Assembly: GCA_024228935.1 (NCBI GenBank) | Contig: JAAESX010000231.1 | Coordinates: 56,172 to 120,171 of the forward strand | Direction: 5' to 3' | Length of the DNA stretch: 64,000 bases | DNA from: Pseudomonadota bacterium | Lineage (GTDB): Bacteria; Myxococcota_A; UBA796; CAJQPC01 | In this document: in pieces, positions 16,807 through 25,687 of the stretch | Layout of the letters: the number at the start of each line of letters is the position of its first letter | Numbering within the stretch: the stretch's first letter is position 1 | The notes under the pieces: model-generated | What the model saw: the letters and a program-made list of their open reading frames with translations, nothing else | What the model was told of the DNA's origin: nothing | Databases searched by the model: none | Made by a program: the position numbers and the translations under genes

Positions 16807-18111
16807 ATGAAGATCCGACTCATCGATGTCGCCCCGAGCCCCCGCAACAAGCAGAGCTTCCAGACGCTGACGCTGCCTCGCGTCGCGGGCTGCACGCCGT
16901 CGCGCTTCGAGGTGTCCATCACCGACGGCCGCGTCGAGCACATCGACCTCTCCGAGCCCGCCGACCTGGTGGGCATGACCTTCAGCTGCAACAACTCGAC
17001 GCACGCGTACCGGATGGCCGCCGAGCTTCGGGCCCGCGGCGTCACGGTCGTCGCAGGGGGCGTCCACACCACGGCCGTGCCCGAGGAGGCGCTGCAGCAC
17101 TTCGACGCCGTCCTGACCGGCGAGGCCGAGGGCGGCGCCTGGGAGCGGCTCCTCGAGGACTTCGAGGCCGGCAAGATGTCGGGCATCTACAGCAACGGGC
17201 AGTCGCCGAACATCGCGAACCTGCCGCCGCCGCGACTCGATCTCCTGAAGTACCCCGAGCGCTACATCGACTTCAGCCCAATCGAGGCGACCCGCGGCTG
17301 CCCGCACGACTGTTCGTTCTGCTTCAACTCCAGCATCCACGGCCTGGGGCTGCGGACGCGGCCGGTCGCGGATGTCGTCGAGGACGCCCGCCGCTGTCCG
17401 TCGCGGAACCTGATGTTCATGGACGACAACCTGTGCGGGAAGCGGGCCTACGCCAAGGAGCTCTTCCAGGCGCTCATCCCGCTGAAGAAGCGGCTGTTCT
17501 TCCAGACACACCTCCTGATGGCCGAGGACGACGAGCTCATGCGGCTGGCCGAGGCCGCCGGCGCTCAGTTCGTGTTCGTCGGGATCGAGTCCTTCGAGGA
17601 GGCGAGCCTGGAGTCGGTGAACAAGAGCTGGAACAAGGTCGACAAGTACAAGCACTACATCCAGCGGTTCCACGACCACGGCATCTTCGTCAGCGCCGGC
17701 CTGATCCTGGGGCTCGACTGCGACACGCCGGCCACCTTCGCCAAGACCCTCGACTATCTGGACGAGATCGGCGTCGACAACGCCGCCGTGAACCTGCTCA
17801 TCCCGTACCCGGGGACCTCGTTCCACGCGCAGATGAAGGCCGAGGGCCGCATCCTGACCGAGGACACCACCAAGTACACGGGCTTCGACATCGTCGTCGA
17901 CCCTGGCGCGATGACCGTCGAGGAGCTCCGCGCCGGGTACGACGAGGTGCTGCGGAAGTTCTACTCGCCGCGTCGCTACGGCAAGACGATGCTCAAGACC
18001 GGTATGTGGCGGAAGTCGCCGCACGTCTACGCAATGGCGTGGTGGCGTGAGCCCCGTCGCCGCACGTTCAGCTCGTTCGGCAAGGACATCAACCGCCGCG
18101 GCGGAGAATAG
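16807..18111 (+). CDS. B12-binding-domain radical SAM protein
   Basis: The 434-residue enzyme has an N-terminal cobalamin-binding-like Rossmann domain (LSEPADLVGMTFSCNN, VVAGGVHTTAVPEEAL, DAVLTGEAE) followed by a radical SAM domain with the CX3CX2C cluster motif CPHDCSFC (C165, C169, C172). Downstream are FMDDNLCG, FVGIESFEE and GLILGLDCDT, as in the BchE/HpnP-like class. The DXHXXG motif for base-off B12 binding is not evident, so cobalamin use is inferred from architecture. Products of the class are methylated or rearranged lipids, cofactors or natural products; the substrate cannot be told. It stands alone, convergent with the sugar dehydrogenase. Confidence 0.88.
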   Translation: MKIRLIDVAPSPRNKQSFQTLTLPRVAGCTPSRFEVSITDGRVEHIDLSEPADLVGMTFSCNNSTHAYRMAAELRARGVTVVAGGVHTTAVPEEALQHFDAVLTGEAEGGAWERLLEDFEAGKMSGIYSNGQSPNIANLPPPRLDLLKYPERYIDFSPIEATRGCPHDCSFCFNSSIHGLGLRTRPVADVVEDARRCPSRNLMFMDDNLCGKRAYAKELFQALIPLKKRLFFQTHLLMAEDDELMRLAEAAGAQFVFVGIESFEEASLESVNKSWNKVDKYKHYIQRFHDHGIFVSAGLILGLDCDTPATFAKTLDYLDEIGVDNAAVNLLIPYPGTSFHAQMKAEGRILTEDTTKYTGFDIVVDPGAMTVEELRAGYDEVLRKFYSPRRYGKTMLKTGMWRKSPHVYAMAWWREPRRRTFSSFGKDINRRGGE

Positions 18112-18112
18112 G

Positions 18113-20206
18113 TCAGTCCGAGCAGTCCTCGAGCGCGTCGATCCAGTCGGCGACGCGCTCGGCCCCGACCGTGTCGAGTGTCACCGGCCCCACCGGGGGC
18201 ATGCGGTGGGCGCCGTCTGCCACCAGGCGGAGGTGGACGAGCGAGGTCTCCGCGCTGCCGGGGGCCACTCGCAGCGCGCCGTCGACGTCCAGGTCCCATC
18301 CCTGGGGCTCGACGTCGCACGCGGCCATCTCGCTGAGAGCTGTGGTGTTCCTCAGGTCCATCGTCAGGCCGTTCGCCTCGCCGTCGTGGCACATCGCGCA
18401 GTTCACGTCGAGCCAGGCCCGCGCCGAGCCCGGCTCCAGCGTGCCGTCGTCCCGAGGGGCGCCGCGCGTGACGTCGATCGCGTCGAGCCAGTCCAGCTGG
18501 GAGATGCCTTCGCGCTCGACGGCGAGCTGGTCCGTGCGCCATGCGAGCGGGCCGTCCGTGTGGCATCGCAGGCAGTCGCCACGGGACGGGACGCGGTACC
18601 CGTCGTCGAGGACGAGCGCGCCCGGCAGCAGCGCGCCGTCTCCTGAGAACGCGTACCCCGCCCACTCGCCGGAGTCGTGTCGGACCAGAAGCCGCGTCTC
18701 CAACAGCCCGGTCTCGTTCAGGAACTCCTTGCCGAGGACCGTGCCGATGGGCAGCGACCACGTCGTCGCGTCGATGGTCTCGTCGTCGGGCAGGGCCACC
18801 CAGCGGGTCTTGTCGACGTCGTCGGACCAGAACGGGACGGCGACCTCGTAGGGGATCCGTACGGTCTCGTCGCAGCCCGTCTCCGCCAGCGTCGAGGGGA
18901 ACGTGTCCTCGGTCGTCTCGCTCGCCACGAGCGCGTACAGACCTCCGCCTCCTCCGTACGTGAACTCGGGGAGCAGGACCTCGCCGTCCCGGCCCACGGC
19001 GATGTGGGCGACCCGCAGTCCGGTGGTCTCGCTCAGGACCACGGTCTCGCCGTCCCGGTGCGCCCAGAGCTTTCCCGTCGAGAAGTCCGTGAAGAGTGTC
19101 GCGCCCTGGAGTGTGGGGATCCCGGCCCCCCGGTAGACCGGGCCGCCCGTGATGCTGACGCCTTCGTCGTGCCCGTACACGGCGAGCGGCCGGCGCTGTC
19201 CGTACTCCAGACACTCCTCGTCCTTCGAGCACAGATCGGCCTCGTAGTAGGGCCAGCCGTAGAAGCCGCCCTTCTCGATGCGGTTGAGCTCCTCCCAGGT
19301 GAGCCAGCCGACATCGCCCACCCAGACGTCCCCGGTCTCGTCGTCGATGTGCCAGGACCAAGGGTTGCGAAGCCCGTACGCCCACACCTCGTTGTCGAAC
19401 GGGTTGTCGGCCGGAACCGTGTAGGCGCCCGTGTCCTCGACCTGGATACGCAGCATGCTCCCGAACCACGTCGTGGGGTCGGCGGCTGTGTACTTCCGGC
19501 CGCTCCCGCCGCCATCACCGAACCCGATGAACAGCGAGCCGTCCGGGTGGAACGCCAGCTTGCCGCCGTTGTGGTTCGTGCCGGTCTGCTCGAGCGTCAG
19601 GATGGACTCCTCGCTCGCGGGGTCCAGCGTCTGGCCCCCATCGGTCGAGGTGAACCGGCTGATGTGGGAGGTGATGGTGCCCTCGCTCCCACCGGTCGTG
19701 TAGCTGACGTAGGCCACGCCGCTGTCGTCCCACGTCGGCGAGAACGCGAAGCCCAACAGGCCGAGTTCGCTCTCCAGCGTCACCACGCCGGTCAGGTCCA
19801 ACACCGTGCGGGTCTCGGAGACGTCGTCGGTGTTCTCGAACGCCTCGAGCTGGCCGTCCTGCGTGAGCAGGAACCACTCGCTGCCATCGGGCGTTGGGTT
19901 CAGGCCTGTGATCCGGTTGAACGAGAGCGCCGGGAAGGCGGGCTCGATGGTGACCGCCACGTCGGCGACGGGAGCATCCGGCAGGCGGCACGTCGGGTTC
20001 TCGGGGCGCGCATCGAGTCCCCATGGCGACGCCGAGTCCGTGGCGGACTCGGTCGTCGAGTCGGTGACGGACTCCTGCGGCTCCCCGTCCGTAGGCGGGG
20101 TGCTCGTGCAGGCCAGGAGGACTAGGAGCGGCGTCGCAGCCCCACCAGACCCAGCAGCACCAACAGTCCGCCCGCGAGGCCGGCCGGCTCGGGCGTGCTG
20201 GCGCAT
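18113..20206 (-). CDS. PQQ-type sugar dehydrogenase with c-type heme sites, lipoprotein
   Basis: Residues 70-400 match the soluble glucose/aldose dehydrogenase beta-propeller (GLLGFAFSPTWDDSGVAYV, NHNGGKLAFHPDGSLFIGFG, YGLRNPWSWHID, GGFYGWPYYEADL). The C-terminal third has two heme c motifs, CLRCH (C545) and CAMCH (C603), so electrons from sugar oxidation could pass to a cytochrome chain. The N-terminus has LLVLLACTST, a lipobox. Length is 697 residues. The only ATG in frame (20206) overlaps the giant repeat gene by 85 bases and gives a long basic leader; the real start is uncertain. Convergent with the radical SAM gene, one base apart. Confidence 0.85.
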   Translation of the reverse strand: MRQHARAGRPRGRTVGAAGSGGAATPLLVLLACTSTPPTDGEPQESVTDSTTESATDSASPWGLDARPENPTCRLPDAPVADVAVTIEPAFPALSFNRITGLNPTPDGSEWFLLTQDGQLEAFENTDDVSETRTVLDLTGVVTLESELGLLGFAFSPTWDDSGVAYVSYTTGGSEGTITSHISRFTSTDGGQTLDPASEESILTLEQTGTNHNGGKLAFHPDGSLFIGFGDGGGSGRKYTAADPTTWFGSMLRIQVEDTGAYTVPADNPFDNEVWAYGLRNPWSWHIDDETGDVWVGDVGWLTWEELNRIEKGGFYGWPYYEADLCSKDEECLEYGQRRPLAVYGHDEGVSITGGPVYRGAGIPTLQGATLFTDFSTGKLWAHRDGETVVLSETTGLRVAHIAVGRDGEVLLPEFTYGGGGGLYALVASETTEDTFPSTLAETGCDETVRIPYEVAVPFWSDDVDKTRWVALPDDETIDATTWSLPIGTVLGKEFLNETGLLETRLLVRHDSGEWAGYAFSGDGALLPGALVLDDGYRVPSRGDCLRCHTDGPLAWRTDQLAVEREGISQLDWLDAIDVTRGAPRDDGTLEPGSARAWLDVNCAMCHDGEANGLTMDLRNTTALSEMAACDVEPQGWDLDVDGALRVAPGSAETSLVHLRLVADGAHRMPPVGPVTLDTVGAERVADWIDALEDCSD

Positions 20207-23200
20207 CCGCAGCCACCGCCGCCCTTGTACATGTAGCCCATGGCGCCGGTGTCGTTCGGGAGTCCGGGGGTTCCTGTGTCCGAGCCCTCGGGCAGATCGT
20301 CGGTCGGGTCGAGGGGGTCCGTGCCGTTCTCCAGCACCTCGGTCCCGTCGTCCACGCCGCCGTCGTCCGTGTCGACGTCGAGCGGATCGGTGCCGTAGGT
20401 CAGGACCTCCTCGCCGTCGGTCAGGCCGTCGCCGTCCGTGTCGGGGTCGTACTTGTCGGTCCCGTGGTCGTGGTCCTCGGCCCAGTCGGTCAGGCCGTCT
20501 CCGTCGCTGTCCTCGAGGTCGTCCGCGCCGATGAGCGGGTCCGTGCCGTCGGTGTAGACCTCGTCCCCATCGCTGCGGCCACCGTCATCGGTGTCCCAGT
20601 CGTTCGGGTCCGTGTCCCAGTCCAGGCACTCCTCGCCGTCCTCGCCGCGGTCGTCGTCCGAGTCGGCGTCGTTCGGGTCGGTCTCCCACAGGTCGACCTC
20701 GTCGCCGTCGGTCAGCCCGTCACCATCGGTGTCGCGCTCGGCCGGGTCCGTGCCGACGTCGTCGACCTCGTCGCCATCCGAGAGCCCGTCGCCGTCCGTG
20801 TCGCTCACCAGCGGATCACAGTCGAGCGCGCCCTCCTCGCCGTCGGTGAGTCCATCGTCGTCGGTGTCGTCGTCGAGGGGATCGGTGCCGATGTCGTCGG
20901 CCTCGTCGCCGTCGGTCAGGCCATCGCCGTCGGTGTCCGCGTTGTTCGGATCGGTGCCGAGGTCGTCTTCCTCGTCGTCGGTCAGGCCGTCGCCGTCGGA
21001 GTCGGTGTCGTCGGCCAGATCGTCGCTGGGATCGAGCGGGGCGGTCCCATCGCCATCCACCTCGACGCCATCACAGACGCCGCCGTTGTCGGTGTCGTCG
21101 TCCTTCGGGTCGGTGCCCTCGTCCAGGCACTCCTCGCGGTCGTCGAGGCCGTCTCCATCGGTGTCGGTGTTGTTCGGGTCGGTGTCCCAGACGAGGCACT
21201 CGTCGCCGTCGGACAGCCCGTCGTCGTCACTGTCCTCGTCGTTGGGGTCGGTGCCGTAGGAGTGGCACTCCTTGCCGTCTTGGAGGCCGTCGTCGTCGGT
21301 GTCGTCGTCGTTCGGGTCGGTCTCGAAGACCTTGCACTCCTGGCCGTCGGTCAGGCCGTCGGCGTCCGTGTCCGGAAGCAGCGGGTCCGTGCTCCACTCC
21401 AGGCACTCCTCGCCGTCGGACAGGCCGTCGTCGTCGGTGTCCGCGTCGAACGGGTCCGTGCCCCAGACCGTGCACTCGTCGCCATCGGACAGGCCGTCAC
21501 CGTCCGTGTCCGCGTTCGAGGGGTCCGTGCCGTGCAGCGCCTCCTCGTCGTCCGTCAGGCCGTCGCCGTCGGTGTCGGTGTCGTCGGTCCCGCCGTGGTC
21601 GTCCACCAGCGGGTCCGTGCCGCCGGCGGCCTCGTCGCCATCGTCGACGCCGTCGTCATCGGTGTCGTCGTCGTTGGGGTTCGTCCCGTCGACGAGACAC
21701 TCGGTGCCGTCGTCGACGCCGTCCTTGTCGGAGTCGTCGTCGGTCGGGTCCGTGTTCCAGACGTCGCACTCGTCGCCGTCGGAGATGCCGTCGCCGTCGC
21801 TGTCCGGGTCCCAGGGGTCGCAGCCCCAGGTGTCGACCTCCTCGCCGTCGTCCAGTCCGTCGTCGTCGCAGTCGCTGTCGGTCGGGTCGGTGCCGATGTC
21901 CACCTCTTCGGCGTCGTCCAGCCCGTCGTCGTCGGTGTCGGTGTCCAGCGGGTCACAGCCGATGTCGTTGACCTCGTCGCCGTCGGACAGGCCGTCGCCG
22001 TCGCTGTCCGGGCGAAGGGGGTCGGTGCCCGCGTCGAGCTCGTCGCAGTCGCCCAGCCCGTCGCCGTCGGTGTCGGCCAGGTTGGGATCGGTGCCCATCG
22101 ACAGCACCTCGACGCCGTCGTCGCAGCCGTCGCCGTCGGTGTCGGGATCCGTCGGGTCGGTGCCGTACACGTTGACCTCGTCCCCGTCGGTGAGTCCGTC
22201 GTCGTCGGTGTCCTCGTCGAGCGGGTCGGTGCCGTGGATGTCGACCTCGTCGCCATCCGTCAGGCCGTCGTCGTCGGTGTCCTCGTCGAGGGGGTCGGTG
22301 TCGTGGGTGTCGACCTCGGGCCCGTCCTCGAGTCCGTCGCCATCGGTGTCCGCGTCGTTCGGATCCGTGTCGGTGTAGTTGACCTCGCGGTAGTCGTTCA
22401 GGCCGTCGCCGTCGGTGTCCCGGTCGTTCGGATCCGTGTTGGTCTCGTTGACCTCTTCGTAGTCCGTCAGCTTGTCGTCGTCGGAGTCCTCGTCGTTCGG
22501 GTCGGTGCCGTGGGTGTCGACCTCCTCGCCGTCCGTCAGGCCGTCGTCGTCCGAGTCCTCGTCGTTCGGGTCCGTACTGTGTGTGTTGACCTCGTCGCCG
22601 TCGTTCAGGCCGTCGTCATCGCTGTCGGCGTCGTCCGGGTCGGTGTCGTGGACGTAGACCTCGTCGTCATCGTCGAGTCCGTCGCCGTCGGTGTCCACGC
22701 CGCCGTCATATCCGTCACAGTCCTCGTCGACGCCGTTGCCGTCGACCTCGGCCGCCCCGGAATAGACGGTGCTGTCGGTGTCGTCACAGTCCCCGCCACC
22801 GTAGGCGTCGCTGTCGTCGCCGTCGCCGTCCTGGTCGTAGTCGCTGGCGCCGTCACAGTCCTGGTCGATGCCGTCGTACCAGGTCTCCGTGGCCCCGGAG
22901 TGGATGGTGCTGTCCGTGTCGTCGCAGTCTCCGCCGCCGAACGCCCAGTGGTCGTCGCCGTCGCCGTCCTGGTCGTAGTCGCTGGCTCCGTCACAGTCGG
23001 AGTCGACGCCGTCGTACCAGGTCTCGGACTCGCTGGGGTTGACGTCGTCATCCGTGTCGTCACAGTCGTCGCCGCCGTATGCGTCGCTGTCGTGGCCGTC
23101 GCCGTCCTGGTCGTAGTCGCTCTCGCCATCACAGTCGGAGTCGATCCCGTCGTACCAGATCTCCGCTGCGTCCGTGTTGACCGTGGCGTCGGTGTCGTCA

Positions 23201-24288
23201 CAGTCGTCGCCGCCGTACGCGTCGCTGTCCTCGCCGTCACCGTCCTGGTCGTAGTCGGACTCGCCATCACAGTTGCTGTCGATGCCGTCGTACCAGGTCT
23301 CGGCGATGTACGGATTGACCGAGGCGTCCTCGTCGTCGCAGTCGTTTCCGCCGCACCACTCGGCGGTGAACTCGTCACCGTCGTAGTCGCACTCGCCACA
23401 GTAGTCGTCGCCCGTCAGGGTGCCCTGGGCCGCCTCGGTCACGATCCACTGTGTCGCGTAGTAGTGCGTGCCTCCGCCCACGAAGAAGCCCCAGGACTCG
23501 GCGTTCCCGGCCGCGAGCGTTCCCACGTCGTGCACGATGTGGAAGCTCTTGTCGGAGTCGCCCCAGCTGCTGGAGTTGCTCAGCGTCGCGTCGGCGTCCG
23601 GATCCAGGGACGTCCAGCCGATGTCGTCCACGCCCTGCTCGCAGGGGGACAGACCCATGTACAGGTTGTCGTCTCCAGCTGCACCCAGCCAGTCGTCGTC
23701 GCCGTCCTCGTCGTAGTCCTCGGTGATGTAGTAGGTCTGGCTGGTCCCATCGATCGGGTAGTCCAGCTCCGGGTTCGCCGCCCACATGATGCGCAGATCG
23801 TCGATGTCGTCGGTGCCGCGGTTCCAGACCTCGAACCAGACGCGCACGTTGTGGTACCGGTCTTCTGTGCCGCCGGCCGAGTAGTACCCGTAGGTGACGA
23901 CCTGCTCGTACTTCATGATCTCGAGGTCGCCGTACGTCATCTGGTGCCACGCGAACGCGGAGCCGAAGTCCTCGTCCTCGTTGTTCAGATCACAGACGCC
24001 GTCGCCGTCGTTCGCCTCGACGAGGTAGCTGGTCGAGCCGATGTCGTACTCGAGCGTCAGCTGCTGCCAGGGGCTCCCCGAGTAGGTGACGTCGTTCCAG
24101 CCGTAGGCGTCGTCGCTGGTCTCCGGGTCCAGGATCCAGAAGCCCTCGCCTGTGCTCGTGTCGTTCCACGTCGCGCAGTCGCCGTAGTCGACCTCCCAAT
24201 AGGTGCCGGCCATGTCGCCGCTCGCCGCGGCGGGCGTCGACAACAGGACGGAAGGTGCGAACAGAGCTAGCGGGAACAGGCGACGCAT
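20122..24288 (-). CDS. Giant calcium-repeat MYXO-CTERM surface protein
   Basis: The 1,388-residue protein starts with a normal signal peptide (MRRLFPLALFAPSVLLSTPAAA), then a beta-rich domain of about 290 residues, five MopE-like units of about 42 residues (GGDDCDDTD...GIDSDCDG), and 34 units of the DTDGDGLTDGDEV...GTDP type that bind calcium in thrombospondin-like proteins. It ends GGCGCAS, a hydrophobic helix and RRRS, a MYXO-CTERM anchor. The product must be extremely acidic and probably forms a long calcium-stiffened stalk on the cell surface. Its 3' end overlaps the sugar dehydrogenase start. Confidence 0.92.
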   Translation of the reverse strand: MRRLFPLALFAPSVLLSTPAAASGDMAGTYWEVDYGDCATWNDTSTGEGFWILDPETSDDAYGWNDVTYSGSPWQQLTLEYDIGSTSYLVEANDGDGVCDLNNEDEDFGSAFAWHQMTYGDLEIMKYEQVVTYGYYSAGGTEDRYHNVRVWFEVWNRGTDDIDDLRIMWAANPELDYPIDGTSQTYYITEDYDEDGDDDWLGAAGDDNLYMGLSPCEQGVDDIGWTSLDPDADATLSNSSSWGDSDKSFHIVHDVGTLAAGNAESWGFFVGGGTHYYATQWIVTEAAQGTLTGDDYCGECDYDGDEFTAEWCGGNDCDDEDASVNPYIAETWYDGIDSNCDGESDYDQDGDGEDSDAYGGDDCDDTDATVNTDAAEIWYDGIDSDCDGESDYDQDGDGHDSDAYGGDDCDDTDDDVNPSESETWYDGVDSDCDGASDYDQDGDGDDHWAFGGGDCDDTDSTIHSGATETWYDGIDQDCDGASDYDQDGDGDDSDAYGGGDCDDTDSTVYSGAAEVDGNGVDEDCDGYDGGVDTDGDGLDDDDEVYVHDTDPDDADSDDDGLNDGDEVNTHSTDPNDEDSDDDGLTDGEEVDTHGTDPNDEDSDDDKLTDYEEVNETNTDPNDRDTDGDGLNDYREVNYTDTDPNDADTDGDGLEDGPEVDTHDTDPLDEDTDDDGLTDGDEVDIHGTDPLDEDTDDDGLTDGDEVNVYGTDPTDPDTDGDGCDDGVEVLSMGTDPNLADTDGDGLGDCDELDAGTDPLRPDSDGDGLSDGDEVNDIGCDPLDTDTDDDGLDDAEEVDIGTDPTDSDCDDDGLDDGEEVDTWGCDPWDPDSDGDGISDGDECDVWNTDPTDDDSDKDGVDDGTECLVDGTNPNDDDTDDDGVDDGDEAAGGTDPLVDDHGGTDDTDTDGDGLTDDEEALHGTDPSNADTDGDGLSDGDECTVWGTDPFDADTDDDGLSDGEECLEWSTDPLLPDTDADGLTDGQECKVFETDPNDDDTDDDGLQDGKECHSYGTDPNDEDSDDDGLSDGDECLVWDTDPNNTDTDGDGLDDREECLDEGTDPKDDDTDNGGVCDGVEVDGDGTAPLDPSDDLADDTDSDGDGLTDDEEDDLGTDPNNADTDGDGLTDGDEADDIGTDPLDDDTDDDGLTDGEEGALDCDPLVSDTDGDGLSDGDEVDDVGTDPAERDTDGDGLTDGDEVDLWETDPNDADSDDDRGEDGEECLDWDTDPNDWDTDDGGRSDGDEVYTDGTDPLIGADDLEDSDGDGLTDWAEDHDHGTDKYDPDTDGDGLTDGEEVLTYGTDPLDVDTDDGGVDDGTEVLENGTDPLDPTDDLPEGSDTGTPGLPNDTGAMGYMYKGGGGCGCASTPEPAGLAGGLLVLLGLVGLRRRS
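20300..23345 (-). repeat. Coding repeat array: 34 TSP3-type plus 5 MopE-type units
   Basis: About 22,690-23,345 holds the MopE-type units and about 20,300-22,690 the TSP3-type units, each TSP3 unit roughly 60-75 bases. GTCGTCGTCGG-like strings on the plus strand recur throughout and produce a false plus-strand reading frame of over 1,200 codons. The array is a probable hotspot for recombination and misassembly. Confidence 0.9.
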
Positions 24289-24324
24289 GGTGCCCTCGGG
24301 TCGGTGCCAGAAGACGGCAGGGTA

Positions 24325-25620
24325 TCAGCCGTAGGGCTTGATTCGGGCCTGGATCTTCGCCCGTAGGGCTTGTCCGCGAGCGTGCCCCGGCTCGTTCCGC
24401 AGCGAGATCTCGACGTGGTTCCAGGCCCGGACCAGGTCGTTCTCCTCGCAGAGCATCAGCGCCGAGAGGTAGTGAGGGGTCCCGCTGGGGCCGCCCATCA
24501 TCGTCGCCTTCTCGACGAGCTTCCTGCCCTCTCGCTGACGCTCGGCCAGGTCGCGGGTGGTGTCGTGGAAGTAGCAGTACCCCAGCCACGCCTGGTGCTG
24601 GGCGGCGTAGGGCTCGCGCTGCTGGGCCATGCCAAAGGCCTTCACCGCCTCGTCGAAGCGTCACTGATCGACCAGCCGGATCCCATCCTCGGCCGCGGTC
24701 TGCGGGTTGATCCGCTTGACCTCGTGCTTGGCGTTCCCGCCTTGGATGCGCTTCACCGCGGCGGAGACCCGGTGGTAGATCTCCTGGGCCACTTCGCGGA
24801 CCTCGTCGCTGCGGGCCTCGTTGAAGGCCGCCTCGTACCGGCTCAGCATGCGTTGGCACTGGGTCTCGATGTCCGTGCGGTCCATGCTCGGCGTGCAGCC
24901 CACGACGACCCAGTCATCGGCGCCGTCCAAGCGGGCCAGGTCACGGCGGGCCCGCTGCAGCTGCTTCGGGTCGTGCCGGGCGCGCGCGACGTCGCGTCGC
25001 TGGGGCTCCGGTCGCGTCGAGCGCCGCTTCGGTGCGGCCTTGCCGAGCTTGATGACGCCGAGCACCTTCAGGATGGCCAGCTGGTCGAGCACCTGCATCC
25101 GGACGGGCTTGTCGAGTCGCACCGTGTCGCCGACGCGGACGCGGGATGCGTGGGCCTGGTCCAGGAGGCGAGCGGCGTCGATGTGGAGACTGAAGGCCGC
25201 GCGACGCGGGAACAGCGGGCCCGGCAGGATCGGCGACTGGGCGGTGCCGCGGAGCGCGGTCCGGTCGGTCACGCGCGACGCGGCGAGCCAGAGCTCCCGG
25301 GCCAGCGACGGGGCGGACGGGTTCGAGAAGACCTCAGCCCGGGTGAACGTGACGGCGGCGCCTGTGTAGATGGCGCGGACGATGGCCTGCAGATCCTCGA
25401 AGGTGGTCGGCTCGCCGTAGACCAGCACGGCGCGGCCTTCGCCGAACTTCAGGAGTCCGGACTCGCCGCGACTCCAGATCTCGGACACGACCTGGAGGGT
25501 GCCGCTGTCGGGGGCGCCCTGGGGGTGCTCGCAGTGGCGCGCCCGGGTGGTAGGAGCTGGACCTGGCCACGTGCTTCTTCCGGCTTCTCGGCGTCTTGCC
25601 GCGTGGAGCACCCGGTCCAT
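24325..25620 (-). pseudogene. DnaJ-like/TPR protein with PATAN-like N-terminus, in-frame TGA
   Basis: Residues after about 40 (GTLQVVSEIWSRGESGLLKF) resemble DUF4388/PATAN modules. A J-like helical domain follows (DDWVVVGCTPSMDRTDIET...EIYHRVSAAVKRI), without a clear HPD loop, then TPR repeats (RFDEAVKAFGMAQQREPYAA). A TGA at 24661-24663 interrupts the TPR region between DQ and RFDEAV; the frame continues unchanged for 112 more codons to a stop at 24325. One base change from GGA or CGA would explain it. The start is uncertain: the frame opens at an ATG at 25620 with atypical first 35 codons. Confidence 0.7.
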
Positions 25621-25687
25621 CGGGTGTCAGTGGGTGCGATGTTGCGGGATTGCCGTTCACGGCGCAACCGCTATTCGGCCTGCCCGT

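Noticed and set aside
20464..24270. Plus-strand open frame of 1,268 codons opposite the giant repeat gene
   Set aside because: It is the antisense of regular Asp-rich codon repeats, giving a monotonous Val/Gly/Ala sequence with no start signal or domain.
24661..24663. Selenocysteine at in-frame TGA codons
   Set aside because: The contexts (TPR helix, PAS linker) are not redox sites and no SECIS-like hairpin directly follows.
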